Below, in pieces: positions 21,110 to 33,377 of a DNA stretch of 64,000 nucleotides (positions within the stretch are counted from its first letter, which is position 1; each line of letters starts with the position of its first letter). The stretch is from Sternotherus odoratus. Taxonomy: Eukaryota; Chordata; Testudines; Kinosternidae. The translations under genes were made by a program, and so were the position numbers. The notes beneath the pieces were generated by a model. That model had not been told where the DNA came from, did not search any database, and saw only the letters and a list, made by a program, of their open reading frames with translations. The stretch is from contig JAVMKO010000169.1 of the NCBI GenBank assembly GCA_032164245.1, positions 144,501-208,500 on the forward strand, in the 5' to 3' direction.

Positions 21110-22610
21110 CCAAAGTGATCATTTGGGCTGTTAGAGTGCAGGCTAGGTGCAGTGGGTGTGTCTATGCAAATAAGGTGTTATTTTCCAAAAGTCATTGCAA
21201 TTCCTGCAATTCACCACCGGATGCCACTCATCCTGACACTGCTTACATTTGGATCAATAACCTGTATTGACTGACTTAGGGCTTTCTTCCTTATGCTGCA
21301 TATGGACAGGACTTCTGATCCACTGAGGACCCCAGTATTTATGAAAGGATTAGAAGGACTTGACCTAATGAGACTACATAAAACTGAACACTTATTCTGG
21401 GCAGAAGCTGTAATCCATGTATGGCCACAAAGGAATCCCCTTGGATTGGGGTTTGAAGGACAGCTTCTGTCAGTTTCCATGTTGGAGTTGGGGGATGGTC
21501 ACTGATATGCTTCTGCACATGTGTGTCAGTTATTTTATTGTTTTTAATATGATTTCTCTGTACTGCTTTTTATGTTAAGGATAAAGTAGGCTTCACACAA
21601 CGCACTGTGTGATACCTTATAACAGTAGCAATTACACCTGATAACTGTCTCAGAAGAGAGAGCAAGCAGATGTCCCTGGGCAATCTATCTGTGCTGGGAA
21701 ATACACAGTGAAGGCAGAGAACTGTGCAGCCTGGGAATAACTCGGTGAGAGGGAACAGAGAGTCTTATGTTTCTGTCTAAGAGATGTGATGGGTGGGGAG
21801 CCGGAAGCCTGAGACTGGGTGCCCTTGCTGAGCCATGGAGGTGAAATGCAGGTGCAGCTGCCCTGAACTGTCACAGTCATAACTGACCATCCCTACAAAG
21901 GGACACAATTGTGACAGATTTTGTTGCTGAGGTGCCATAAGGACAGATTCAACTGTGTGCTGTGGTTAACACAAGATATCTGTGTCAATGGCATTCTCGC
22001 AGTACGCACCTAATTCTTTAAATATCAACTATCTTCTTGTTTGCTCAAAGCCCACACTCAGCCAACCTCACAGGTTCCTTGGGAGGTGTCCATGATGTTC
22101 TTTATCACCAGCTCCCATGACCAGTATATAACCCAACTAACGCTGAGTGCCAGGAATACCCTTTAATATCTACTCATTTATTGTCTTCTCATTTAAATTG
22201 TTGTAGGGAAGTTATAACATTCTCAGTGGACACCATGTTGGCACCTGCATGCTAATGCATCTGAAATTGCCTATGTGCTGTAGTTATTGTGTTCACAGAC
22301 CTTGATATTTATTGTGTGAGCCTCATTTTATTACAATTTCTACAGGTTTTGTCCTTAAGCCAAGAGTGAGTTGTGCTGTGAGACTGTTTTCCAAATGAAA
22401 GCACAATCTTTGTGTTAGCACTGTCCGTGTTGTGCTTCCCACTTGACTGCCAGTTTGTTTATTGCTCAGATCACGTGATGTGATTGCAGCTCCATGGAAT
22501 CTTCAATAATGATTTCCAGTGACACAGCAAGTGCATGTTATGGGGTCCAATCAGCCTCAGTCAATAACTGTTTTTGGATTATTATTGCTTATTACATTAT
22601 AATATCATTA
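21110..22610. other. Intergenic, nothing recognised
   Basis: The sequence has mixed composition. Short open frames (for example 21293-21505) show no domain. I see no repeat family I can name. Confidence 0.35.
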
Positions 22611-22615
22611 ATAAG

Positions 22616-22804
22616 ATGAGGAAGACTTTGTAGCACTTTAGAGACTAACCAGTCTATTTCAGCATAAGTTTTCGTGGGCTATAGCCCACTTCATCGGATG
22701 CTATAGCCCACAAAAGTTTATGCTGAAATAAAATGGTTAGTCTCTGAGGTGCTACAAAGTCTTCCTCATTTTATTTATGGATACAGACTAACACGGCTGC
22801 TAAT
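22616..22804. mobile_element. Fold-back Penelope-like element ends
   Basis: A left arm starting GATGAGGAAGACTTTGTAGC and passing AGTTTTCGTGGGCTATAGC is mirrored, after a spacer of about 12 bp, by GCTATAGCCCACAAAAG through GCTACAAAGTCTTCCTC. The arms are about 70 bp. To the right follows the PLE terminal GGATACAGACTAACACGGC. The structure is the same as at 49178-49363. Confidence 0.85.
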
Positions 22805-22847
22805 CTTAAACCTATAATGTCATTATATGTCACTATAATGTTATCAA

Positions 22848-23711
22848 GTCGACAAGGACAAGTGCATAGTCCCACAATTAGGAAGGAAGAATCCCATTCA
22901 CCACTACAGGTTGGGGAACAACTGACTAAGCAGCAGCTCTTCAGAAAAGGTCCTGGGAATTACAGTGGATGAGAAGCTGCATATAAGTCAGTAGTGTGCC
23001 CTTGTTGCCAAGAAGGCTAACGGCATATTGAACTGCCATAGTAGGAGCATTGCCAGCAGATCGAGAGAAGTGATTATTCCCCTCTATTTGGAACTGGTGA
23101 GGCCACATCTGGAGTACTGAGTCCCGTTTTGGGCCCCCTACTGCAGAAGGGATGTGGACAAATTGGAGAGAGTCCAGCAGAGGGTAATGAAGATGATTAG
23201 GGGGCTGGGACACATGACTTACAAGAAAAGGCTGAGGGAAGTGGGGGGATAGCTCAGTGGTTTGAGCATTGGCCTGCTAAACCCAGGGTTGTGAGTTCAA
23301 TCCTTGAGGGGGCCATTTAGGGCAATCCTGCTAGTGTAGGCAGGTGGATCCTGCTAGTGTAGGCAGGGGACTGGACTCGATGACCTTCAAGGTCTTTCCA
23401 GTTCTAGGAGATTGGTATATCTCCATTTATTTATTTATTTTATTTTATTTATTTAATCTGCGGAAGAGGAGAGTGAGGGAGGATTTGAGAGCAACCTTCA
23501 ATTACCTGAATGGGAGTTCCAAATAGGATGGATATCTCAGTGGTGGCAGATGACAATGGGAGCAATGGGCTCAAGTTACAGTGGGGGAGGTCTAGGCCCA
23601 GCTTGACAAAACCCTGGCTAGGATGATTTAGTTGATGTTGGTCCTGATTTGAGTAGGACTAGATGACCTCCTGAGGTCTCTTCCAACCCCAATCTTCTAT
23701 GATTCTATGAT
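22848..23711 (+). pseudogene. CR1 LINE 3' fragment split by a SINE
   Basis: CR1 ORF2 C-terminal sequence in decayed form (ACAAGGACAAGTGCATAGTC, GATGAGAAGCTGCATATAAG, TTGCCAAGAAGGCTAACGGC, CATTGCCAGCAGATCGAGAG) runs to about 23235. It resumes after a SINE at about 23457 and ends in ATGATTCTATGAT near 23711. Stops occur in every frame. Confidence 0.85.
23243..23456 (+). repeat. tRNA-derived SINE inserted in CR1
   Basis: The head reads GGGGGGATAGCTCAGTGG with an A box at about 23250-23262 and a B box GGTTGTGAGTTCAATCC at 23287-23303. The loop around TTGGCCTGCTAAACCC corresponds to the tRNA anticodon arm region. The body contains a short internal duplication (GGATCCTGCTAGTGTAGGCAG), a CR1-like GGACTCGATGACC segment and a TTTA-rich tail. 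It resembles cryptodiran turtle SINEs. It splits a CR1 copy, so it inserted after it. Confidence 0.88.
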
Positions 23712-23751
23712 TTAAATTCTCTTCAAACTGGCCATAATCTGTTAATATCTG

Positions 23752-24400
23752 TGATGGGGTGGACCAGCCCCACAGTGGGATTGAGGGGATTAACTATTCC
23801 CTCCTAGCAGAGGAAGCCCCGCCCAGGAAGATCTACTGGGTATATTCACGCTGTCAGAGCAGTATAAAAGCCTGCCAGACTGCTCAGTCTGGGCTGGCTG
23901 CCAAAGAGGAAGGACGCTCTGCAGAGGCTCCATCCCTGGACCAGTTACAGCCCTTACCAGGGAGAGCTGAGGAACCAGGATTGTGGTTCAGAGGCCCATG
24001 ACAAGTGAGACCCCAGCAAGCAGCGGCGACTGCTGAGGAGCCCAGAGACCGTAGAGATACAGGGACTACGGGAACTGAAGGACTGACGGAAAGTGACCCA
24101 GGGAAGATAAGGGAGTGGTACCTCCCACCACTATGAGGTCGGCATGTTGTGGTTAGGATTCCCTGCTGACCCCGGGATGGACCACCCCACCCCTGAGAGG
24201 GCCCTAGGTCAGAGCCTGGTGAAGGTGGGAGGGCCCGGGCTCCCCAACCGGGGGTTACAACCCAACATTCCATGAGGTAGTACCATGACAACTCCTACCT
24301 CAGGCTTTAGAGGGACTCTGGCCATTAGGCCACACTGGCATAGAGACATTATACTTAGAGACTCTGGCCATGGGGCCATGCTGCCATAGGGGTGTCACAT
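23752..24400 (+). repeat. Interspersed repeat with TATA-like box, possibly LTR-derived
   Basis: The segment begins TGTGATGGGGTGGACC and contains AGTATAAAAGCC near 23861, as an LTR promoter might. A GACTCTGGCCAT(T/G)(A/G)GGCC module occurs twice near 24320-24380 and in related form after 25510, flanking the LTR-like block at 24490-25492. The right boundary is unclear. The family is not identified. Confidence 0.35.
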
Positions 24401-24489
24401 TACTGAAATAATTTGGGACCATATAGATCATTGGTGCAACCAGGATCCTATAGTGGCACCAAATCTTATGTACAGGGGGTCATAACAGG

Positions 24490-25492
24490 TGTCTGTGACC
24501 AGATTATGGAGGGCTAATTATGAATATGCCATTAATGTGTGTATTTTTTTTTAATTAAAGTTATGAGTTATAAAGTTATAAGGTGCCTGTGAAATCTCAG
24601 ACAAGCTGTTGTTAACGTGGCTGGCCTGGCTGATGGGCCATTAAGGAACATCAACCACACAATGGACTTTGTATATGCCTGTCCACACCTGAGCTGCTCT
24701 AGGAATGTCAACTGCCTGGTCAGAAACTGAATCCTGGAGAGTCTGGTGGTTGGACCTTGTGACTGTAAACCTCCATTTTGCAACCGGACTCTGCAAAAGA
24801 AGGAGGAGGGTCTTGGCCCAGAAGAGAGAGTCTATAAAAGCTGGAAGAAGCGTCCTCCATTTTGTCTTTACCTTCAGCCTGCAGCCTGTCTTGCTTCCAG
24901 CTCTGAATGGACTTTGCTACACAGGTGAACTCTGAACTAAGGTGCTGACCCATTCCTAAATGGAATGCTTTCTAAAGACTTTGATTTGAATCTTCAGTTA
25001 TTCTACCTTTGCTGCAAGCCTGAACCAAGAGATGTGCCATTACTGCATGTAATTGATTTCTTTTAACCATTCTTAACCCTCACCTATACCTTTTTCCTTG
25101 TATAATAAACCTTTAGATTTTAGATTCTAAAGGATTGGCAACAGCGTGATTTGTGGGAAGATCTAGTTTATATATTGACCTGGGTCTGGGGCCTGATTCT
25201 TTGGAATTGGGGAGAACCGTTTTCTTCATTTGGGGGATTGGTTTTCATAACCATTGGTCCCCAGGACAGGTGGCTGCTGGTGGTGATACTGGGAATCTGG
25301 AGTGTCTTAAGGGGATTGCTTGTGTGACTTGTGGTTAGCCAGTGGGGTGAAACCAAAGTCTTTTCTGTTTAGCTGGTTTGGTTTGCCTTAGTGTGGAAAA
25401 ACCCCAGCTTTGGGCTGTAGTTGCCCCTTTGGAAGCAATCTGTCCTGATCTGACACTCACAGTTGGATCCCACCAGGGACAGCACCGTCACA
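24490..25492 (+). mobile_element. Solo-LTR-like element with TATA box and poly(A) signal
   Basis: The block starts TGTCTGTGACC and ends GCACCGTCACA. It has a TATA box (TCTATAAAAGC, 24831-24841) and about 270 nt later AATAAA (25104-25109), followed by a T-rich and G-rich stretch. That is the U3-R-U5 order of an LTR. No second LTR or internal coding region is seen, so it would be a solo LTR. The flanking 5-mers (ACAGG and AGGGG) do not match well, which keeps confidence moderate. Confidence 0.55.
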
Positions 25493-25899
25493 AGGGGCAT
25501 ATACATAGTGACTTTGGCTATTGGGCAACACTGCCATTGACGCACAGGTTACAGGAGCTTCAGCCGCGAGGCTGCACTCTCCCACAAGGGGAATGTTTAT
25601 AAGGACGCCAGCCATCAGGCCCCACAAAACTGACCACCAAAACGGTAGTAGGATTGTCTGAGGTGTAGAAGAGGTGGGGTTATCTATCGCCCTGACCCAA
25701 ATGGGGCCGACGAGGTACCACACCCTCCACCATATCCCTAGATTGACCCCATATTTAGGAATATATTTCTTTTTTATTTCATTTATAAAATCAGTTGGTT
25801 TGGTGAGAGGTGATTTGGGAGAATTTCCACAATCTCAGAAAATTAACCTGCTGGTTCAACAGGAGATGTCAGGCTACGTCGCAGGTTCTCAGTTTTAGT

Positions 25900-26300
25900 C
25901 CCCATTACACTCAGTAAAACGGAAACCTTTTGCTCAACACTGATACCACTAGTTATTGTACTGTGTTCTCCTCTCTCCGCACAGCTCAGTGGTGGACTGA
26001 CCCACTTTATCACACAAGTCAGTTTTTCCCAAACAGCCCAACTTTTACAAACCTTTTATATTTTTTCCTAGAATAATCAGTTTTGTCACAGTCCCAGTCA
26101 CTGCAGTTTCCTTTTAGTTTAGAACTAAAGACTTATTCTCTGTTCCACTGTACTCTGGGATTGGGCTTCCCTCCTAGTGTCGTCTGCTCCTTACAAAGCC
26201 AAAACAATAGGAAGAAACAACACAGGCTCCAAATATTCCAAATAAACAAGTTTATTCCAGGTAAATGAAGTTTCTTAATATACACAAGCATGCATGGCCT
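25900..26300. other. Intergenic, nothing recognised
   Basis: The stretch contains AATAAACAAGTTTATT near 26240, which resembles an inverted poly(A)-type motif. No repeat boundary or coding frame is supported. Confidence 0.3.
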
Positions 26301-26658
26301 AGGTCAGTGATGGCGAACCTATGACACGCGTGTCAGCACTGACACGCGTAGCCATTGCTGATGACACGCGGCCGAGATGGGGGACCGTGGCGCACGTGCT
26401 TTTTTTTTTAATTTATTTATTTTTTTAAGTCGGCGGCAGACGCAGGGGACCGGGGGAACATTATTAGCAGCCCGCGGCAGGAAAGGGGGACTGGGGAGCA
26501 CGTGCTTTTTTTTTTTTTTTTTTAGTCGGCGGCGGAGACAGGGGACGGGGCAAGATTATTAGCAGCCTGCCCGCGGCAGGAAAGGGGGGACCGTGACACG
26601 TGGCACAGAGCGTCTAGTTCTGTGACTTCCGGTTAAGCTGGGATCTTTGCCCTCACTT

Positions 26659-27853
26659 ACATAAGAACATAAGAACATAAGAACGGCCATACTGGGTCAG
26701 ACCAAAGGTCCATCTAGCCCAGCATCCTGTCTACCAACAGTGGCCAATGCCAGGTGCCCCGGAGTGAGTGAACCTAACAGGTATGATCGAGCGATCTCTC
26801 TCCTGCCATCCATCACCCCCCTCTGACAGACAGAGGCTAGGGACACCATTCATTACCCATCCCGGCTAATAGCCATTTATGGACTTAGCCTCCATGAATT
26901 TATCCGGCTCTCTTTTAAATCCTGTTATAGTCCTAGCCTTCACAGCCTCCTCAGGTAAGGAGTTCCACAGGTTGACTGTGCGCTGTGTGAGGAAGAACTT
27001 CCTTTTATTTGTTTTAAACCTGCTGCATGCCAATTTCATTGAGTGGCCCCTAGTTCTTCTATTTTGGGAACAAGTAAATAACTTTTCCTTATTTACTTCC
27101 TCCACACCACTCATAATTTTATATACCTCTATCATATCCCCCCTTAGTCTCCTCTTTTCCAAGCTAAAAAGTCCTAGCCTCTTTAATCTCTCTTCATATG
27201 GGACCCGTTCCAAACCCCTAATCATTTTAGTTGCCCTTCTCTGAACCTTTTCTAGTGCCAGTATATCCTTTTTGAGATGAGGAGACCACATTTGTATGCA
27301 GTATTCAAGATGTGGGCGCACCATGGATTTGTATAAGGGCAATAAGATATTCTCCGACTTATTCTCTATCCCTTTTTTAATGATTCCTAACATCCTGTTT
27401 GCTTTTTTGACTGCCGCTGCACACTGCGTGGATGTCTTCAGAGAACTATCCACAATGACTCCCAGGTCTTTTTCCTGATTGGTTGTAGCTAAATTAGCCC
27501 CCATCATATTGTATGTATAGTTGGGGTTATTTTTTCCAATGTGCATTACTTTACATTTATCCACATTAAATTTCATTTGCCATTTTGTTGCCCAATCACT
27601 TAGTTTAGTGAGATCTTTTTGAAGTTCTTCACAGTCTGCTTTGGTCCTTACTACTTTGAGCAGTTTAGTATCATCTGCAAACTTTGCCACATCACTGTTT
27701 ACCCCTTCCTCCAAATCATTTATAAATAAGTTGAATAGGATCGGTCCCAGGACTGATCCTTGGGGAACACCACTAGTTACCCCTCTCCATTCTGAAAAAG
27801 TTCCATTTATTCCTACCCTTTGTTCCCTGTCTTTTAACCAGTTTTCAATCCAT
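26659..27853 (-). pseudogene. CR1/L3-type LINE 3' fragment nested in the hAT
   Basis: The minus strand encodes the CR1 RT from [16 protein letters not shown] through [19 protein letters not shown], the catalytic KFADDTKLL and the thumb ([18 protein letters not shown]), to the terminal KSINGY. The 3' end carries ACATAAGA repeats, here at the left. It is nearly identical to the matching part of the copy at 54214-56119, so insertion was recent. The 5' truncation at 27853 joins hAT sequence, which extends the open frame by chance to 27951. Confidence 0.92.
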
Positions 27854-28312
27854 CTTCCGCCGGCAGAGCAGGGAGCAGTGGAACGCAGCGGGGGACGCAT
27901 CTCTGGGGGCCCTGCCATTACTAGTAACCAAATAGCAGTTAACCACGGCAACCATTATCTACTGTTCTGGGGTGTGATGGATTTCTAATCCATCATTACT
28001 GAGATAAGTGAGGGGGAGGCTGGGAGAGGCAAGGGCCTGTGGCGTGCTATGGGTGCCGTTTCCCGCCATTAAAAATAGTGGTAGCCATTTTAATTCACAT
28101 AAGGAACACCATCTTGCTCCATAGTGCAGACTCCATTTCACCACTATTACTGTTGTGCATCCTTATTAACCCCTATTTCTGCTTATTAACCCTGCCCTTT
28201 CCTAAAAGACAGTTACATGCACCATTTTGTGGTTAGTTAGGCTAGTTAACCCCTAATTGCCTGCAGGCCTAACAAGCTATCTATAATTCTATCTTCTGTC
28301 ACTGCCCCCCTG

Positions 28313-30233
28313 ATGGAGAACCCAAAAAATAAAAAAATTAGGTTAAGTAAAGGAAGTGGTAGTAGCAGTGGCCGACCCTTTCAAGAGACATGGACCGAGA
28401 TGTATGGCTTTATAGAAAAAAATGGCAGATCATTTTGCGTTCTATGTACTGAAACGGTAGTAAGCAGAACGTGGAATATAAATAGACATTTCGAAACTAA
28501 AAAAAAGTGAGGATGAAAGGAAGGAATACATTTCCAGGCAGCTACACCTTTATAAGAGCCAATCTAATTCCATCCTTAAATTTATGAAAGGCTCTACAAA
28601 TTTAACATCTGCAAGTTTGAGCATTGCTCACTCTATAGCTCAGCATGGAAAAGCGCTCAGTGAGGGAGAATTTATTAAAGAAACTCTCCTAAGATGTGCA
28701 CCAGTTCTATTTCACGATATGCAGAATAAAGATGCAATTATTAAGAGAATATCTGAGTTACCACTCAGTAGAAATATCATAAAAGACCGAATAATGAGAC
28801 TGAACACAAACGTGCAACAACAATTGCAGAGAGACATAAGGAAGTGTAAATATTTTTCGATCTCTCTTGATGAAACTACTGATGTCACATCACACGCTCA
28901 GTTGGCCATTATTGGTCGATATTCTGATGGTCTCACAATGAGAGAAGAGTTGATAAAGTTAGTATCAGTGCCAACGAGTACATCAGGAAGCGAAATATGT
29001 AAGGTTGTTATACAAACATTTTGTGACCTAAGCATTGATATCTCTAAAGTTGTGTCAGTGACGACAGATGGGGCACCAAATATGGTGGGGGAAAAAGTCG
29101 GATTTGTCAAATTGTTTACAGAAGCTATTGGACATCCGATTGTGTCTTTTCATTGTATTATCCATCAGGAGGCTTTATGTGCCAAGGCAGGATTCACCGA
29201 CTTAAACGACTTAATGTCAGTTGTTACAAAAATAGTTAATTTAATAGCTGCTCGCCCCCTTCACAAGCGAGAATTTTCGGCACTTTTACTGGAGGTTGAT
29301 TCCACCTACAGTGGACTGCTGATGTACAATAATGTAAGATGGCTAAGCCGAGGCAAAGTTCTTGAGCGCTTTGTGGAGTGCTTTGAAGAAATTAAGGTAT
29401 TTCTTGACGATAAGGATCTGGGAAACTTTCCTCAGCTTAATGATGATAAGTGGGTCAACACCCTGATGTTTTTTACAGATCTCTCTGTTCATATTAATGA
29501 ACTGAACTTAAAATTACAAGGTTTTGGCACAAGTATTGACGTTATGTTTTGATACATAAAAGCTTTTGAAAGTAAAGTTAAAATTTTCAAGCGAGATGTA
29601 GAAACTAAAACTTATAAGTATTTTCCTCGAGTAACAAAGTATTTTGAGAAGGCCAGTGCAGCTGTACAAAATGAAATGGAACTCTTGCATATGAAGTACC
29701 AGCATGTTTTAGACTCGTTACTTGACCAGTTTAGTGATAGATTTAGTCAATTTAGAAGTCTAGAACAGACCATGAAAATAATTAAGTATCCTGATGTAGT
29801 AGTCTACCGTAGTTTGGAATTAAATGGTTTCCAATGGATGCAAATTGATGATTTGGAGATGCAACTTGCAGAATTTCAAGACAGTATCTGGGCTCAGGTG
29901 TTTGTTGACTTGAGGTCAAAGCTTGAGAATCTGGAAAGGTGCCGCTTGGAGAATCAAGAGGAGTGCCACTACGAACAGGAAATTTGGAGTGCCTGGAACC
30001 GACTACCAGACACTTTTAGCACCCTGAAAAATATAGCAATGGCTTTACTCACAATTTTTCCCTGTACATACTTTTGTGAGGCCTTATTCTCAGCGTTAAA
30101 TAACATCAAAACCAACAAAAGAAACAGATTGACAGATGAAGTTAGTAGCGCTTGCTTGGGCCTGAAGTGTACAAAATACCAACCTTCAATTGAAGATTTA
30201 GCCAATGAAATTCAGCAACAAGAAAGTCACTAA
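28313..30233 (+). pseudogene. hAT transposase, near full length, one frameshift and one stop
   Basis: The N-terminal part (28313-28510) is a BED-type zinc-finger region with FCVLC and NINRHFE. The frame breaks in an A-rich run at about 28500-28508 and continues from SEDERKEYISRQLHLYKSQS. The core shows the first acidic motif (SLDETTDVTSHAQ), the second (TTDGAPNMVG), the CIIHQEALC block and NNVRWLSRGKVLERF. A TGA at 29550-29552 interrupts it, then the same frame resumes. The C-terminal hAT dimerisation domain reads NIAMALLTIFPCTYFCEALF followed by KTNKRNRLTDE. Reading across the breaks gives roughly 640 codons, normal for Charlie-type hAT transposases. Similar proteins are often labelled GTF2IRD2-like or ZBED-like in databases. 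Confidence 0.92.
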
Positions 30234-30547
30234 TAGGCAGATTTGTTAAAGAATTCCCCCTCCCCCTCACTTATCTTAGTTCACGGCACCCCACACAAGC
30301 TAAATAATATCAAGACCAACAAAAGAAACCGACTGACGGATGAACAAAGAAGTCACTAAGCAGGTCAGTTAAATAATTAGTTTTTGGTTTATTAAATACA
30401 ATTATATATAACAATTATACATTTATGTTATTTAAACTATAAATATCGCGAAATAATGTTTTTTCCTCAAAGTGACACACCACCCGAGTTATGCTCAGTT
30501 TTCTGGCGAAGTTTGACACACCAAGCTCAAAAGGTTGCCCATCACTG

Positions 30548-31170
30548 GGCTAATAGCATTTTGGGCTGTATAAGTAGGGGCATTGCCAGCAGATCAAGGA
30601 ACGTGATCGTTCCCCTCTATTTGACATTGGTGATGCCTCATCTGGAGTACTGTGTCCAGTTTTGGGGCCCACACTACAAGAAGGATGTGGAAGAATTGGA
30701 AATGGTCCAAAGAAGGGCAACAAAAATGATTAGGGGCCTGGAGCACATGACTTATGAGGAAAGGCTGAGAGAACTGGGATTGTTTAGTCTACAGAAGAGA
30801 AGACTGAGGGGAGAATTGATAGCTGCTTTCAACTATCTGAAAGGGGGTTCCAAAGAGGATGGATCTAGACTGTTCTCAGTGGTACCAGATGCTAGAAGAA
30901 GAAGTAATGGTCTCAAGTTGCAGTGGGGAAGGTTTAGGTTGAATATTAGGAAACACTATTTCACTAGGAGGGTGGTGAAGCACTGGAATGGGTTACCTAG
31001 GGAGGTGGTAGAATCTCTTTCCTTAGAGGTTTTTAAGGTCAGGTTTGACAAAGCCCTGACTAGGATGGCTTAGTTAGGGTCGGTCCTGCTTTGAGCAGGG
31101 GGTTGGACTAGCTAACCTCCTGAGGTCCTTTCCAACCCTGATATTCTATGATTGTATGATTCTATGATTT
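30548..31170 (+). pseudogene. CR1 LINE 3' fragment
   Basis: An open frame encodes the CR1 RT thumb and C-terminus: [77 protein letters not shown] and [19 protein letters not shown]. It ends in ATTCTATGAT repeats. It begins exactly at the right end of the hAT, so its missing 5' part may have been lost with that junction. Confidence 0.9.
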
Positions 31171-31174
31171 GCTC

Positions 31175-33050
31175 TAAAATACTGGGAGAGGCATTATGAG
31201 TGTGTCCCACAGTGCTATGTATATGAGGAATAAAACAGAAATTTGGAGTAGTGACTTCACAAATGAGGCCTTCATATATACATTTCTTGTAATTAGCTAC
31301 CCCACAGTACTGTCCATCCATGTAATAAGTTATCCTTTCTGCTACTTGTTACTATCTGGTAAGTTTCACTGGTCAGGAGACAGGAGTGGCTAGCTTTGCT
31401 ATCCCATTGGATTGGTCTGAATCATTGTGACCACACTATGAGTTGCAGAGTCAACAACATTTCTGGCCTGACAAGCCATGGTGAGATGTTCTTTTAGTTT
31501 GCATTGCTCCATAATACACCAGTAGTTGATGTAGATCCAGTTGTTTTTTTTAGATGCTGTCTTCCAGATGACCTACTGAATGGACAGTAACAAATGTATT
31601 GACTATCGCTATGTCAAGATTCAATATTGGTAACCAGTCACTGAACAAGACTGTTTTGAACATCATGGGCCTTAGTTAGGGTGAAGTGTTACTAACCCAA
31701 AAATTTTAACTGTTACTAACAGGGAATTAGTCTATACAATTTAATATATTGCCATTTCACCACTGTTTTTTGTTATACACTTAGGGTGATGATAGTTAGC
31801 TGTTTATTAATATTAAGGTGAAACAATATTCTGTCTCTCTTTTAAATGTTATCTAATGAGTTGGTTATTGCAGTTATTATGTAACTCATAAATAGTACAA
31901 CTACTTTAGCAGTTTTTCTTCTTCCCCTCATATTGTTTGCTGCAATTAGTTTGTTAATTTGGACTTGTATTTGATTAAACAGTTTAGCAATGTCATAGTT
32001 TGTAAATGGTGTCCTGGTTCTTCAGTAGCCAGACCCTTAACACCATGAATTACAGGTTCAGAGACAGTTCCTGCTATATAGATAGATAGGTATAGATATA
32101 TATAAATATAGACATATTTCCATATTGCCCTGCTCTAAATAGGCCTCTAGATTCACATAATCCTGCAGTATACCCAAAAATTTCATCTAGAGTTTCCTAT
32201 TTTGAAAGATACTAGACTATGGCATAGTCTTTTGCCCAGTCCTTGAATCTTGTACGCATTCCTGATAAAATGCTAACAAAGAAGTGTACAGCAATAATGA
32301 AGTTGCTTTTACACAGTAGCCAAATTCATTAATATTTCAGTTGCAAAGATTTAAAACCACAGTCACATGAATTTATTTTGCTCAATAATTTACAATTTAC
32401 ATAACAGTTAGACCTGGCTCAGCTAATGGTTTCTATGATGTCTCTGTAGATGATTGAATACTCAGTGGTCCATATATGGTAGACTGAGGTGTAAATGACC
32501 AGTCTGATATATATAGGGCACTTTGTTTTCCTTTTTTCTGATGCCCAAGGAATTCCTTCACTGTGTGTTGTATCTTTTGGTGTCTTTGGTCTGTGGGATG
32601 CAGCTGAAGTTAGTTAACATAATATAATTGTTTGTTTGGTTTACATTTCTCTTGTTTTTAAGTAACCCAAATTTAATACACAAGTTAATTTAATTTTGTT
32701 TACAATGTAATAGGGACCAAGTCTTCTATAACACATTTCTTCTGATTGGCCCAGTTTTTTAGCACATATATACCTGCTTCAGATGCTTTTGCAGTTTTTG
32801 CAGACATTCATTTTACTCACTTAACATGTGCATTACTTATTTTTATACTAACTATAGTGATTTACTGTTAAAATAGATGCCCACAATTTTCTGAGATGAG
32901 ATGTATTGCTTTCCCCTGATGAGCACTCTGTTTTAGCAAAAGAGGTAGCAATAGAATTTTTACTCAATCTTTTAGAGCTCATTTGTTTCTGATATCAATT
33001 CTACTTTTGTTAACTATTTGGAAGTACCAACGTTAACAACTATTACTTCC
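31175..33050. other. AT-rich intergenic DNA, no feature
   Basis: The stretch is AT-rich with short ATAGATA and ATATA runs near 32080. I see no coding frame, repeat boundary or RNA gene. Confidence 0.4.
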
Positions 33051-33058
33051 CTCTAACC

Positions 33059-33377
33059 AAGGAGTCTCAAACTCGCAGCCTGTGGGCCACATGCAGCCCA
33101 CGGAATTATTTCCTGCGGCCCGCCATAGGTGCCGACTCCACTAGCAGCCAAGATCCAAACATTTGAGTGTTTATATTTAATTAAAACCCTTCTTTGCATT
33201 ACAGTTTTTAAAAGGTTAATACATTGACTTTTAATAGCATACTATATTACTCTTCATTTATTTCATTTTTGACTATACTTTTGTATCATTGTATGAAAAG
33301 GTTTCAGGGATGCGGCCCTCGAGCCAATTTACTAGTCCACATGTGGCCCTCGTGGTGATTTGAATTTGAGATCCCTG
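33059..33377. mobile_element. hAT MITE (GTCTCAAAC type)
   Basis: The left end AAGGAGTCTCAAACTCGCAG and right end GAATTTGAGATCCCTG are degenerate inverted repeats of the CAGGGGTCTCAAAC family. Subterminal GGGCCACATGCAGCCC and TGCGGCCC motifs agree. CTCTAACC (33051-33058) and CTCTAACT (33378-33385) form an 8-bp duplication with one mismatch. Confidence 0.8.

Larger units (their letters stand above)
26305..30547 (+). mobile_element. hAT transposon carrying a transposase gene and a nested CR1
   Basis: The left end CAGTGATGGCGAACCT and the right end AGGTTGCCCATCACTG are near-perfect inverted repeats and match the termini of the MITE at 62238-63255. The interior holds a two-copy tandem block (GTGCTTTTTTTTTT, GTCGGCGGC, ATTATTAGCAGCC; about 26370-26600), a CR1 insertion (26659-27853) and the transposase (28313-30233). 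The flanking 8-mers (GCCTAGGT and GGCTAATA) agree at only four positions. The right flank is CR1 but the left flank is not, so the ends may come from a rearranged or composite insertion. Confidence 0.82.

Noticed and set aside
23243..23456. A genuine tRNA gene
   Set aside because: A- and B-box-like motifs are present, but the cloverleaf is not intact, a CR1-like tail follows, and another copy exists at 1051-1258. It is a SINE.
26879..27988. Plus-strand frames within the CR1 copies at 26.9-28.0 and 54.4-56.2 kb
   Set aside because: They are shadows of the minus-strand reverse transcriptase, which has the FADD motif and a family-wide match.
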